Shown: positions 1 to 10,972 of the stretch, in pieces
Layout: every line of letters begins with the position of its first letter
Position numbering within the stretch: the stretch's first letter is position 1
NCBI GenBank assembly: GCA_039090855.1
Contig: CM077025.1
Location: 100,606,489-100,670,488 of the forward strand
Direction of reading: 5' to 3'
DNA length: 64,000 nt
DNA from: Macrothele yani
Taxonomy: Eukaryota; Arthropoda; Arachnida; Araneae; Macrothelidae
Notes under the pieces: generated by a model
The model's database searches: none
Seen by the model: only the letters and a program-made list of their open reading frames with translations
What the model was told of the DNA's origin: nothing
Program-made: the position numbers and the translations under genes

Positions 1-19
1 GTGTGATGTAAAGCAAAAT

Positions 20-315
20 GTTGTTAGCAAGGTGGAGACTAATATGCTTTGGTCGTTTGGCCATGTTGAAAGAATGATTGATGAAATGCTTACTAAGAAA
101 ATCTTTTCAGCCCAAGTGGCAGGAAGAAAAGGCAGAGGAAGGCCGAGGAAGACATGGGTGGATCAGATTCAGGAGTGTCTGCATGAGAAAAAGATTATGA
201 GTATGAAGTATAAAAGATCTTGTGTACGGCGTGTAATGGATATCAGTGAAGCACGAGTTGTATGTCAAGATCGCTGTAAATGGAGAAGTTTGATACGACA
301 ACAATAAGTAAAAAT
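20..315 (+). pseudogene. 3'-terminal fragment of a non-LTR retrotransposon (family here called LINE-H)
   Basis: The frame at 32-307 encodes 91 residues ending in a stop. It shows the tail typical of RTE/CR1-like reverse transcriptase ORFs: a FGHVERM segment, a basic GRKGRGRPRKTW segment and DQIQECL, then a W-R-S-L-I end. The RT and endonuclease domains are absent, so only the extreme C-terminus survives, 5'-truncated as is usual for LINE copies. The same peptide pattern recurs in degraded form on the minus strand near 24580-24800 and 45870-46020, which supports a repeat family rather than a host exon. The basic segment resembles the RTE copies elsewhere in the window, but the sequence is clearly a different family. 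No function is expected. Confidence 0.75.
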
Positions 316-1011
316 ATCTGGAAGTTTGTATTTCTTTTTGGAGCTAACCTCTGAATCTCAGAGAACAACTTAGTAATATGTATGTATGATACCTCAAAAG
401 AAAGTTCATGTAATAAGCTTTCAAATAGTCCTAATAAGAACTCTGTGTTATTGTTATTGGTAATACATATGGTACACATAAAAATGCCTTTTTTTTTTTT
501 TTTTCAATTTCAAAGAAGTATTGTTATATGAAGCTGAAATTTTGCCCTGATTAGTTTTTCTATAAAGCCAGCAAGTTCATCAAGGTTGATGAAAATCAAA
601 AGGGTTCAGGTTAAAAATGGCACCTTTTTGTGCTGATTTGACATGGAATGATTCAAAGGTAAGTTCATATTTCACAGCTGAGTGCAATTTATGAAGTGAA
701 GTAAAAGTACTTCGTTTCTTATATTGTACCTGAAATGTTTCGAAAAAATTGTACAGTACATGCATGATGTGTGCGAGTATTCTGACATGTATATTTTTGG
801 ACAACACGCCAGACCAGGCATGTTACAATTTTCAATTCTTTTCTTGTCCTGATACAAAGGCTCATCTATCAATGAATATACATAGGTCAATCAGTAAAAA
901 AGGTTACATGTGCTATAGAGCAAATGCGGGATGTCATACAAGTGGCATAGATGACATGTACGTTCGAGAGATGGCACCCACCTCTGTCAACTTCTGTGCC
1001 CAGTGTGAAAT
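315..1011. other. Non-coding stretch, no recognisable feature
   Basis: AT-rich sequence with a short poly-T run near 488-504. I see no splice-bounded exon, transposase or tRNA-like motif. Confidence 0.5.
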
Positions 1012-1226
1012 GATTGATTGGAGGTTTAACGACCACCATGAGCAACTCAGTAGGCTATAAGCAGTTGCCCGTCCCTAATTTATGGCCACTAGCTCTAGGG
1101 AAGGGAGACAGCCAGTGCTGTAAAACAAACACAACATTCATGCCTCACCGGGATTCAAACCCGGACCCATCTCGGACAAATGATCAGAAGCCATCGCTTA
1201 GACCACTGCGCCACTGGGGCGGCCCG
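1012..1226 (-). repeat. SINE-A copy (tRNA-derived SINE)
   Basis: Read on the minus strand it starts with a tRNA-like head: an A-box-like TGGCGCAGTGGTCTAAGCG and a B box of the GGTTTGAATCC type, followed by a conserved body whose last part reads as GTCGTTAAACCTCCAATC. The same ~210-bp unit occurs at least ten times in the window in both orientations, several copies with clean target-site duplications. Transcription would be by RNA polymerase III from the internal A and B boxes, and mobilisation by a partner LINE. The D-arm resembles tRNA-Leu or -Ser type heads, but no anticodon can be assigned with confidence. Confidence 0.85.
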
Positions 1227-1299
1227 CGTGAGATGCGCAGTGACATTCCAAAATGGCGATGCAGTTGGAAATGTGGTCTCAGGTTGAAGTGAGAAGTGA

Positions 1300-2200
1300 T
1301 AAGGTTTTTTATGGGCCAAGAATGTGCCTACAGTTGAAATTCATTGGCAGCTTGTTGAAGTTTATGGTGACAATGTGACATTTTGACAACAAGTAGCGAA
1401 ATGCTGCCGTTCATTTCAATCTGGCAGAGATGATGTGGGGAACAGACATTGCATAAACAGTGGACGTCCAGTTCATCGACAGAAATCAACACTGAATGTT
1501 TGGATGAAATGATTCAAGATGCCTGAAGGTAACTTTGTGCCACCTTGCATCCAAGCTGGGATTGAGCTATGGCGTTGTTCAACATTTTGAGGTGAATGTT
1601 TTGCAGTACTCCAAGGTTTGTCCAGATGGGTGCCATGTCCATAAGCCCACTGTTCACAAAGCAGCACGAATGATGGAGTGTTTGATATTTCTACAGTGTT
1701 ACGCTGAAGACATACAGAGCTTTTTTTATTTTATATTTAACGACCACTGTGAGCAACTCAATGGGCTATAAGCAGTCGCCCATCCCTAATTTAGGGCCAC
1801 TGGTTCCAGGGAGGGTGAGAGCCAGTGACGTTCTTCATGATAACATGAGGCTGCACACACTGCCAACACCATGCAGCACTTGCTCCACAAAGTGTGAAAG
1901 CACCCAGGCTACAGCCTGGACTTGGCTCCGAATCCTAGTACTTTCACCTCTTTCCTGTCCTGGAACAGCTCTTGTCTGGTACTCACTTCCCATGTGACAG
2001 GATGTCAAAACAGCTGCAACAAACTTGCTATATCAGTAGAAACATGAATTTTTTTCTGTCCAAGATGGACAAGCTGGTCATGTGGTCCGACAAATGTCTG
2101 AATCGGCATGGTGATTTTGTCAAAAAATAGTGCTTCACATATCATTTGTCACACGCACAAACACTTCTTGGTTGGTAAAGTTTTCCTTTCTTCTACTCGA
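1300..2200 (+). pseudogene. Mariner-like transposase fossil split by a SINE-A fragment
   Basis: Reading across several frames gives scattered pieces of a mariner transposase. The helix-turn-helix region reads like EIHWQLVEVYGDN near 1340-1375. A second helix reads LASKLGLSYGVVQ at 1541-1580, followed by VNVLQYSKVC. After an interruption a D-containing LHDNMRLHT piece lies near 1835-1860, and a C-terminal part resembling FFLSKMDKLV near 2050-2080. The order and spacing match mariner transposases of about 340 residues. Stops and frameshifts are numerous, so the copy is old and inactive. A SINE-A body fragment at 1731-1837 separates the N-terminal and catalytic halves. No terminal inverted repeats were found. 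Confidence 0.6.
1731..1837 (-). repeat. SINE-A body/tail fragment inside the mariner fossil
   Basis: This matches the tail and central part of SINE-A (inverse of GTCGTTAAA through GGAACCAGTG) but lacks the tRNA head. It lies between the two halves of the mariner fossil, so it inserted after the mariner or was left there by a deletion that removed the head. Confidence 0.7.
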
Positions 2201-2913
2201 ACGTGTAGCCTGTTTTTCTGATTAACCCTCATATCTGGCTTCAACTTTCTTACAACAAAAAGAGCAGTTATCTACCTTCTTGGCATTAGCATATGAAAGA
2301 GACGCCATGTTGGTAAAACCATATGGCAGAAATTATAATATTGACACCTCCTAGAAAACATTATTAAATAAAGATTTATATTTAATATGTACATTCTGAA
2401 ATGTCCACTACATATTAGATAAAATTGCAAAATATTTTCAAATTTATTCTTCTACACACACATTCACTGATTTTCTGAAGATGTTTTGCAATACATTAAA
2501 AGCTTATTATTGCTCTTTCAGTTAAGTGGTCCTAAGAGGGTCAAATTGTCAAGATCAGTGTTTTCATCAACATGATCATTAACTGTATAATATTAGTAAC
2601 ACAGGCAGCTAGCTCATGCCACATTTTGGATAAGAGATGGTAATGAAATATACCACTTAATGAAACCAAGAACAATTTCAGTAGGTGACTAATCAAACAC
2701 ATATTAATCATCTTCAGCATGCACCAAAAACCATGTGTTCACCATATAAAAGATAACTATAGTATTATGAATATGCACAGTGCAAATATTTTCCATTCAA
2801 ACGTGCATCAGAATACTAGCTAACTGCATATGAAAATCCTTTTGCTAATAAAAGAACAGTTCTTTTTAGTAACAGTGCTTCTATTTTAGTAACACAAATG
2901 TATGAGCTCTCAC

Positions 2914-2981
2914 TTATGTTCATGACCTTGGATAATATAACACACTTAGGTGTGTTATATTATCCAAGGTCATGAACATAA
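2914..2981. repeat. Perfect 32-bp palindrome with 4-nt loop
   Basis: Left arm 2914-2945 is the exact reverse complement of right arm 2950-2981, with loop TTAG at 2946-2949. The arms contain CATGACCTTGGATAATATAA and its complement. The absence of any mismatch over 32 bp in non-coding DNA indicates a recent origin. Confidence 0.95.
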
Positions 2982-3818
2982 CATAAATGAGGAGGTGGGT
3001 AAGTTCACTACTAAACAATATTATCAGGTGCTTTTCAAGTCAGCAGAAAGATTTCAAAGATAAAAGGTTTCACCTGATCACTCATCTCCATGACTTTATT
3101 GTACATATCTAAACATTAGTTAACCAAATGAAAGATGTATTAAGGAAATAAAGAAATAGTAAATTTGCATCTTGCTTTAAGCACTAAAAATAGCATGCGT
3201 ACTCACTGATAAAAAAAAACAAAACAGAAATACTGCATTGAGATGTTTAAGTAACTGTCACCACTTCACGAAAACAAGTGCTGGGCATAACAGGAAACTC
3301 TTAGCATATATCTTATTGCTGAATGAAATTTTAAGACTTAACCGGTCTTTTTGTGTGTGTAAACTACATTTAAATGCATTACTTATTGAAAATTAGTTTT
3401 TGAGCTAACATTCACATACATATTTATTTAGAAGATATGCATTTACTGGAAGAAATTGGTTTAAAAATCTGTTCATGGGATAAAAACTTTTATATATGAA
3501 TATTAAAATGCTGATTTTTTTTTTGTGCTCTGAATTTTTTTTTTTTTTCACTTTTTGAAATAATACTTCTGGCCTCTATATACCTACCATGGACTTGTAA
3601 ATAAACTGCCTACATTAAGTGAATTCCCACAAGCAATAATATTAACTCATGAATTCCCATTGCAAAAACATTAACCCAGAACACACGCACACACACTTTA
3701 TTTTGTTTAACTGCTTGAATATAATTCTCCATATTTATAAACAATCCCTATAAAAATTCAAAAAATGAAATATGTAACCTCTCAAATTTAAAGTAAGAAG
3801 AGAGAAAAAAGTAGAACA

Positions 3819-3944
3819 ATGCACTATTTTCTAGAACAGACTTTTCCACTATTTTCTAAAACAGACTTTTCCACCATTTTCTAAAACAGACTTTTTCACT
3901 ATTTTCAAGAACAGACTTTTTCACTATTTTCAAGAACAGACTTA
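3819..3944. repeat. Short minisatellite, about 25 bp x 5
   Basis: Five direct copies of a unit like CACTATTTTCTAAAACAGAC followed by TTTTC, with one to three substitutions between copies. Confidence 0.9.
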
Positions 3945-4357
3945 ATAAATAGTATGACCTAAATTAGGCTAATTAATCACATTTGAAAAGATGTTAAATT
4001 AAATATTACACAAAAATTAATTTTATTGCATTACATTTGTGGAATAATGTGAACAAGTTCAAATAAGGAAGCCCTGATTCATGAATACTTAGATATCATT
4101 TGAAAATTGTGTAAACTTATAAAACCAAAGCATACTTTTAGCAACCTTTTTTTTTTTGGGGGGAGGGGGTGTCAATAACAAGAGAATGAAAGTGTTCAAA
4201 CACCAATATGGACAGGAGTAAAACAGTTAACTACATGTGACAGCAATTTAATTTTTTTATCTTTTTTTCTGGAAAAAAATATAGCCATAGCATACCTGAG
4301 CATAATTTTTTTCTCATACATGTCAAATTATATATCAGATAAGTAAAATAAGAAAAC

Positions 4358-4366
4358 ACTTACCTT
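4358..4366 (-). promoter_or_regulatory. 5' splice site of the Nudix exon
   Basis: The minus strand reads AAG|GTAAGT, a full match to the metazoan donor consensus, placed exactly where the protein similarity stops after EVTVLK. Reading on into the intron hits a stop after about eleven codons. Confidence 0.8.
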
Positions 4367-5117
4367 CAATACAGTAACTTCACTTTTATCCAAAAGAACA
4401 TCAGGTCGTCTAGACAAACAGCAAATGTAAAACATCGTGTCATACCGACGATGTCCCACAGATGTTGGTGTCAACCAATCAGACCACTCATACAGAGACC
4501 ATATATCAGGACATGTATGAGATTCAAGACAAAGGTCTATAAACATATATGGATCTTTGTGAATTTTCTCTTGCCAAAGTTGAACATCAATATTTTGACT
4601 CACAAGTGCATGAGTGGTAGCTTCTGGGCTAGTTTCAAGGGCTGGGTTTGTTAGTAATAATATTCCAGTTTCTTCAAATGTCTCCCGGAGGGCCGCAATG
4701 CGAAGAGCTATGTCTGATGGAATTGGACTTTCAGCTGGTGAAAAGGTAGCAGACTTTAATGTGAGTGGGTCTGTCACCATTGATGGCCTGGGTCCTTCAT
4801 GGGTTTTACAGAAGTCTAATAGTTCTTTTTTTGGATGCCTAATTTCTCAAACACAGTCCACCACTTAGGAGAGTAATCAGCAGCTTCCACCAAACCGCCG
4901 GGAAAGACAAAGGCATTGGCCATAAAAGAGCTGAGGCTGCTTCTCTTGACCATCAGCAATCGATAATCACAAGTGTTTTGTTTGCTGGAATAATTCCATT
5001 TTGTAGACCCAATTGCCTCTCCAAGATTTTTTCCTTTGGTAACAAGTTCGTGCATAGATAGACGTGAAGTGATTATTAAACTTGACGCCTCTCTCCAGGG
5101 TGGCACTTCCATTTTCA
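4364..5117 (-). CDS. NUDT19-like: NUDT19-like Nudix hydrolase, one large coding exon (frame interrupted)
   Basis: NUDT19 enzymes hydrolyse CoA and acyl-CoA in mitochondria or peroxisomes. Translation from ATG at 5112-5110 gives MEVPPWREASSLII, the usual NUDT19 start, then FVFPGGLVEAADYS around residue 70. After the long insertion that splits the Nudix box in this family comes ALRETFEETGILL, the REXXEEXG metal-binding core. Next comes WLTPTSVGHRRYDTMFYICC, the conserved C-terminal half. The exon has a good acceptor (TATTACAG, ending at 5118) and a consensus donor (AAG|GTAAGT, intron from 4363), so a 5' UTR exon and a last coding exon lie elsewhere. The frame breaks near 4826 at a run of seven A: upstream frame stops at 4816, and the second half continues in another frame. 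This is either a single-base assembly error or real inactivation. Other exons were not found. Confidence 0.85.
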
Positions 5118-5150
5118 CTGTAATAGACAGAACATAAAATTAAAGAATTA
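5118..5150 (-). promoter_or_regulatory. Probable 3' splice site upstream of the Nudix start codon
   Basis: The minus strand reads a T-rich tract followed by CTATTACAG, five bases before ATGG. This implies the first exon is 5' untranslated and lies to the right. The alternative is that transcription starts just upstream with no intron. Confidence 0.55.
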
Positions 5151-5680
5151 GAAATCTAAGTTACATCTGGATTTAAACATTTCATTAAGTAGAAAAAGAT
5201 ACTAGAATGATTCATAAGTTTAATTCATTTTCACTGCAAAAGACAAAGCAAATAATTAACAAACTAGTAAATCTAGGTCTACATCAGGATTTAAACATTT
5301 TATAAGGGAGTGTAAGAAGAAAAAAATGATAGAATGATTCAACATGTTTATCACGCAGGAGGCCATAATATGTGAGGGGAAGTATGGTCTCCTTGAGAGT
5401 TTACTGAATCATTCTATTTTAACTCTCAAGCATTTATATCTTGAGAGTTTATTGAATGAAATTTTAATATAACTTACTATGCGTGTAATATATTACAATA
5501 ATACTTGTTTCAATTATTTTAATTTGGATAGTTGTCTTCAGTTTTGTTGCAGGATATGAACAGACGATCAGTAAAATTAAATTTAATTTAAATGATCTAC
5601 TTTGATTTTATTTCCCCACATCACTTTTTTGTTTTGGTAAATTTAAGTAACATTTTCAAGGCCTCCCCGTTGTAAATTTT

Positions 5681-6595
5681 CTGGATCCACCCTTGGTCTT
5701 GATGGCTCACTTACACTGTTTGCAATCCAGTTATCAAAGACAATCTGTTTGAACTGGATCCACCCTTGGTCTTGATGGCTCACTTACACTGTTTGCAATC
5801 CAGTTATCAAAGACAATCTGTTTGAACTGGATCCACCCTTGGTCTTGATGGCTCCACTTACACTGAATCCACCCTTGGTCTTGATGGACTACCCACTGGA
5901 TCCACCCTTGGTCTTGATGGCTCACTTACACTGTTTGCAATCCAGTTATCAAAGACAATCTGTTTGAACTGGATCCACCCTTGGTCTTGATGGCTCACTT
6001 ACACTGTTTGCAATCCAGTTATCAAAGACAATCTGTTTGAACTGGATCCACCCTTGGTCTTGATGGCTCACTTACACTGAATCCACCCTTGGTCTTGATG
6101 GACTACCCAGTGGATCCACCCTTGGTCTTGATGGCTCACTTACACTGTTTGCAATCCAGTTATCAAAGACAATCTGTTTGAACTGGATCCACCCTTGGTC
6201 TTGATGGCTCACTTTCACTGTTTGCAATCCAGTTATCAAAGACAATCTGTTTGAACTAGATCCACCCTTGGTCTTGATGGCTCACTTACACTGAATCCAC
6301 CCTTGGTCTTGATGGCTCACTTACACTGAATCCACCCTTGGTCTTGATGGCTCACTTACACTGAATCCACCCTTGGTCTTGATGGCTCACTTACACTGAA
6401 TCCACCCTTGGTCTTGATTTTCTGGATCCACCCTTGGTCTTGATGGCTCACTTATACTGGATCCACCCTTGGTCTTGATGGACGACCCAGTGGATCCACC
6501 CGTGATCTTTTATTTTCTGGATCCACCCTTGGTCTTGATGGCTCACTTACACTGTTTGCATTCCAGTTATCAAAGACAATCTGTTTGAACTGTTC
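5681..6595. repeat. Composite minisatellite, 73-bp and 35-bp units
   Basis: About 19 copies of a core CCACCCTTGGTCTTGATGG. The long unit is 73 bp (5681 to 5754 and onward), made of a 35-bp module with the core plus a 38-bp module GTTTGCAATCCAGTTATC and following. Between 6260 and 6420 the short module repeats alone in tandem. Two divergent spacers with GGACTACCCA or GGACGACCCA punctuate the array. Minus-strand reading frames through it (HQDQGWIQ repeats) are by-products of the repeat. It lies about 560 bp from the Nudix exon, on the side where its upstream exon should be, so it may sit in that gene's first intron or promoter region. Confidence 0.95.
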
Positions 6596-6655
6596 TACAT
6601 ACACAATAAACTTTAAGTCAAATTGTAAGTGAAATAGAACTTAAAGGATAAGCAG

Positions 6656-6677
6656 ATGGGGGTGGGGGTGGGGGGCA
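6656..6677 (+). other. G-rich tract with possible quadruplex potential
   Basis: Three adjacent runs of five to six G separated by single T residues just downstream of the minisatellite. Folding is an inference from the run pattern only. Confidence 0.4.
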
Positions 6678-6679
6678 GC

Positions 6680-7300
6680 ATTTCTAAAATTCCAACCAAC
6701 AAAAAATGTGGGCAGATGACAAAAAAAAAATTTTCCTGGCAAAGGAAAGCATAGTCTTAAAATATTTAGGGACGGTAACTTTTTATTTGCTTCCTACATG
6801 AATTCCATCATAAAGATTTTTAATACTTCACATTCACAGCACTAAATTAATTTATATGAAGGCATGGGGTGATGGGATCTTGTTTCCTCTTCTGCAAACT
6901 TATTTTCTCTTTGGTATTAAATCCTGGGTGAATACTTTTTAAAATTATGAAACTTAATTTCTCTCTTCTTGAAATATCTCCTTTCCACTCCCTTAAAATT
7001 TTCATGTATGTAAAAAAGTAAAGTTAAAAGAACACAAATTTTTAGACAAATTTTTTTCTCAAAGAACTAGTTTTTGAATGTTTTAGAAAATATTAAACTC
7101 AAAATTTGAAGACAAGAAGGTGCAGAGCATAGCAGTTAATCAGTAATGCTGTAAACTTTGAATTATGAGCTAAAAACATATCTTATGATTTGGGTGAAAT
7201 GTCTTTGCAAAAAGAATTATTTTACAAAACTGAAACACAATGTCAAGACTGGAAACCTTTTCCAGATGTTAAAAAGCAACAGGACATAAATCAGAAAAGG
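6680..7300. other. AT-rich stretch, nothing recognised
   Basis: No domain, tRNA-like box or terminal repeat was seen between the minisatellite and the RTE copy that starts at about 7307. Confidence 0.4.
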
Positions 7301-7306
7301 AATATA

Positions 7307-8495
7307 TCATCAACTTATCAATCACTGCTGGATAAAGGTCTACCCAAGTTTCTTCCACAACAGTCTGTCTTGAGTCTGTCTCCTCCATGTCACTCCCAAT
7401 ATGCTTTCGAATTTCATGCACCCATCTCCCATGTGGTCTTCTTCTTGGTCTTTTCCTGTCCCTTGGAATCCAGTCTAGAATTTTTGTTGTCTATCAGCGG
7501 TCCGTTCTTCTGGCAACATGTCCAGCCCATTGCCATTTCAGGGATTTTACTCTGATCATGATGTCTTCCACTCTTGTCATTTTTCTAATCCACAAGTGCT
7601 TCTTCTTATCAGTCCTGGTTACACCAAGCATGCACCTCTCTATGCTTCTTTGAGTTGTCTGCAGTCTTTCGATGCCTCTTTTAGTTAAAGTCCATGTCTC
7701 TGCTCTGTACTTAAGCACTGGAAGGATGCATTGATTAAACACTTTTCTTTTAAGAAATAATGGCATATTGCTCTTAAAAATTGTACTGTTTCTTCCAAAA
7801 GCACTCCAACCAAGTTTTATACATCAATTAATTTCTTCATCAATGTGACATAACTGCTTTCTAAGGTAAATGTAAGCATTGGTTATCTCCAGCTTTACCC
7901 CATCAATAAATCTTGATAAATCTTCATTTCTTGTAAAAGCATTGTACAACAGTTTTGTCTTCTGGAGTTAATTTTTAATCCCACTTCTTCACTCTTGTCT
8001 GCAAGTTTTTGGATCATACTCTGCAGTTCTGAAGGGGCAGTTGCAAAAACGACTATGTCATCAGAAAAGCTATGGTGAGTTAAATAATCTCCATTAATCT
8101 TTACCCATTTATTTTCTCAGTTCAGTGATTGAAAGACATTTTGCAATGTAACATTAAAGAGTTTAGGAGATATGGTGTCACCTTGTCTCACTCCCTTTCC
8201 AATTTTTATTGGTGCTGCATCCTCAAATAACCGAACCTTCGCACTTGCATTTTCATAGATGCTACTAATAAGTAATAATACTAATGCATGAATTTTCAAT
8301 ACCACAGGATTTCAAAGCCATTGTAACTGCTGATGGTTTCATGGAATCAAAGGCCTTTCCATAATCGACAAGAGCCATATATAATGGGAGTTCATATTCC
8401 TTCGTTCTTTCAATTAGTTTCATCAGCACATGGATATGATCTACAGTGCTGCAGGCACTCCTGAATTCAGCTTGTTCTCTTGGTTGAGCCATGTC
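7307..8495 (-). mobile_element. RTE-type LINE, 5'-truncated and degraded copy
   Basis: Minus-strand frames at 8265-8498, 8117-8305 and 7494-7766 reproduce successive parts of the RTE reverse transcriptase. They read MAQPREQAEFRSACSTVDHI, then the KGVRQGDTISPKLFN motif, then the C-terminal TLTKRGIERLQTTQRS. The catalytic ADD box region near 8062-8075 reads S-D-D, so it is altered. The 3' end lies at about 7307, where the family tail GATGAT begins. The copy is more diverged than those at 9, 17 and 56 kb and has several frameshifts, so it is older. It starts within the RT domain, so endonuclease is absent. Its 5' end lies about 360 bp from the 5' end of the plus-strand copy at 8859. Confidence 0.85.
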
Positions 8496-8858
8496 CATGT
8501 AGGTGCAGACTTGAATTTTAGCTTGTTGCCGGTAAGAACCAAAATTTACTTATTTTGGTTCTTTGACATTTGTTTTTCCTTTGTTTTAGGTCTGGTTGTG
8601 TGGCTTCGGGAGCATGGCTAGCCAACATTGGGGTTTTCCTGTCGTTTGCTGGCACCAGAAAGGCCACTCCTACAGGTTGATGCTCTCCCAATGACGGCAA
8701 CCTGTCTTACTTTAATTTACTTCATTTAATTTAATGTTAATTATTTTGTTTAAATGTAATAGTATGTTGGCTACTCTATGTGGTTCAGCTGCCTTTGGCA
8801 CATCCTCTCTGACTAGCTTCATTTTAATTTTTTAACTTTGCATATTAGTACTTTATTA

Positions 8859-10972
8859 TAACTCGAACGTGGCAAGCTCATAAAACAAACAAAATGTATT
8901 GACATAACCAACCTTAAAAAACACCATAATACCTTCAAGTTGGAACTGAAGAACAGATTCTCTGCTTTAGAAGGCCTAACATCAGAAGAAGTGGATATTT
9001 CTGAAGTTAACAGAAAAGTAACCAAAGCTCTTATGGAAACAGCAACAAAATTAGCTGGTTCTAAGAACAAGTTGCATGTCAACAAATTATCAGGAAAAAC
9101 TAAAATGTTGATGCAAAAAAGAAGAGAGATGAGGACAACTAAAGAAGATGTGACTTCCAAAGTGGAATATATAGAGCTATGCAAGACAGTACGAAAAAGT
9201 ATCACTGAAGACTTAAGGAAGTTCAACTGTGAGCTAGTGAGGAAAGCAATTGAAAACAACCAAAGCCTAAAGATAGCAAAGGGACATCTCAGTAAGGGAA
9301 GAAAACAGATTATGGCTCTGAGAAAAGAAGATGGTTCTGTAACAAGAAATAGAGTAGAAATCTTTCTCGACAAGAGTGAAAGATTTCTACTCCAAATTAT
9401 ATGAAAGGGATGATACATGCACTCCAGACATCATGAAAGATACCAGTACCAGAGTTCCTCCAGTCCTTCCAGCAGAAGTTGCACATGCAATCAAGAACAT
9501 GAAGCGGGGAAAAGCTCCAGGAGAAGATGGAATTACTGTAGACATCATACAAGAAGCAAGTGGAGAAATCGAAACAGTACTCGCCCAAATTTTCACTCGA
9601 TGCCTTAATGAAGGAAAGATTCCTGAGGATTGGAACAATGCTACAATGATCCCGCAACATAAGAAAGGTGACATTGAGGATCTCGGAAACTACAGACCTA
9701 TCAGCCTCCTATCAGTAGTTTATAAAATCTTCACTAAAGTTCTTTCACACCGCTTGAAGGTAACACTGGACATGGCTCAACCGAGAGAACAAGCTGGATT
9801 CAGGAGTGGCTACAGCACAATAGATCATATCCACGTACTGAGAGAACTAATTGAAAGAGCGAGGGAATATGAACTTCCATTGTGCATGGCTTTTATCGAT
9901 TATGAAAAAGCCTTTGATTCGGTGAAACCATCATCAGTTACAATGGCTCTGAAATCCTGCGGTATTGAAGATGCATACATTAATATTATTAATAACATCT
10001 ATGAAAATGCAAGTGCAAAGATTTGGCTGTTTGAAAATACAACACACATAAAAATTGGAAAGGGAGTGAGACAAGGTGACACCATATCTCCAAAGCTCTT
10101 TAATGCCACATTGGAAAATGTCTTCCAATCACTGAACTGGGAAAACAAAGGGATAAAGATTAATGGAGATTATCTAACTCACCTTCGTTTTGCTGATGAT
10201 GTAGTCATTTTTGCAACTACCCCATTAGAGCTGCAGAGTATGATCCAGAAACTTGCTGACAAGAGTAAAGAAGTGGGATTAAAAATGAACTTTCAGAAGA
10301 CAAAAGTGATGCTCAATGCTTTTACAAGAAATGAAGATTTATCGATTGATGGAGAAAAACTGGAGATAACAGATACGTATGTTTATCTTGGACAGCAGAT
10401 ATCAAGTGAGGGTCACATTGGTGAAGAAATTAATTGGCGTACAAAACTTGCCTGGAGAGCTTTTGGAAGAAACAGCATAATTTTCAAGAGCAATATGCCA
10501 TTATGTCTTAAAAGAAAAGTGTTTGATCAATGCATCCTTCCAGTGCTTACGTATGGTGCAGAGACGTGGACCTTAACTAAAAGAGACATACAAAGGCTGC
10601 AGACAACTCAAAGGGGCATGGACAGGTGCATGCTTGGTATAACCAGGAGAGATAAGAAGAGGAACTCGTGGATCCGAAAAATGACGAGAGTGGAAGACAT
10701 TATTGATCAGAGTTAAATCCCTGAAATGGCAATGGGCTGGACATACTGCCAGAAGGACAGACCATCGATGGACAGCTGAAATTTTAGGTTGGATTCCAAG
10801 GGACAGGAAAAGACCCAGAAGAAGACCACATGAGAGATGGGTGGATGAAATTCGAAAATATGCGGGAGTGACATGGAGGAGACTGGCACAAGACAGACCG
10901 TTGTGGAGGAAACTTGGGGAGACCTTCGTCCAGCAGTGGATTGATAATGGTTGACAATGATGATGATATATA
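8859..10972 (+). mobile_element. RTE-type LINE, 5'-truncated but young copy
   Basis: The copy begins inside the C-terminal end of the endonuclease domain and runs to the family 3' end, a GATGAT tail. Over its length it matches the full copies at 15923-19113 and 54869-58058 closely. Coding sections are 8940-9404 (linker), 9376-10716 (RT) and 10703-10954 (C-terminal basic domain). At least two indels break the frame: an extra segment near 9360-9375 and one base near 10700. It is therefore a dead-on-arrival copy, truncated during reverse transcription as is typical of LINEs. A target-site duplication could not be fixed because both flanks are AT-rich. Confidence 0.93.
9376..10716 (+). pseudogene. 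RTE reverse transcriptase ORF, partial
   Basis: The 446-residue frame contains the LINE RT blocks in order: GKAPGEDGITVDIIQ, NYRPISLLSVVYKIFTK, REQAGFRSGYSTIDHI, the aspartate-bearing DYEKAFDSV, KGVRQGDTISPKLFN and the catalytic LRFADDVVIFATT. It ends with the thumb and connection region through ILPVLTYGAETWTLT. It lacks the N-terminal endonuclease and, through a frameshift at about 10700, the last ~80 residues, which continue in another frame at 10703-10954. The RT itself looks chemically intact but cannot be made as part of a full protein. Confidence 0.9.

Larger units (their letters stand above)
2200..4330. other. AT-rich stretch without identified genes
   Basis: Apart from the palindrome at 2914-2981 and the ~25-bp minisatellite at 3819-3944, I see no coding signal. 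Downstream exons of the minus-strand Nudix gene would be expected to its left, but none could be recognised here. Confidence 0.45.

Noticed and set aside
5681..6595. CRISPR-like array
   Set aside because: Repeat and spacer both repeat, units are 73 and 35 bp, and the context is eukaryotic; it is a minisatellite.
8940..9418. Minus-strand 199-codon reading frame at 8819-9418
   Set aside because: It is antisense to the RTE coding strand and has no motif.
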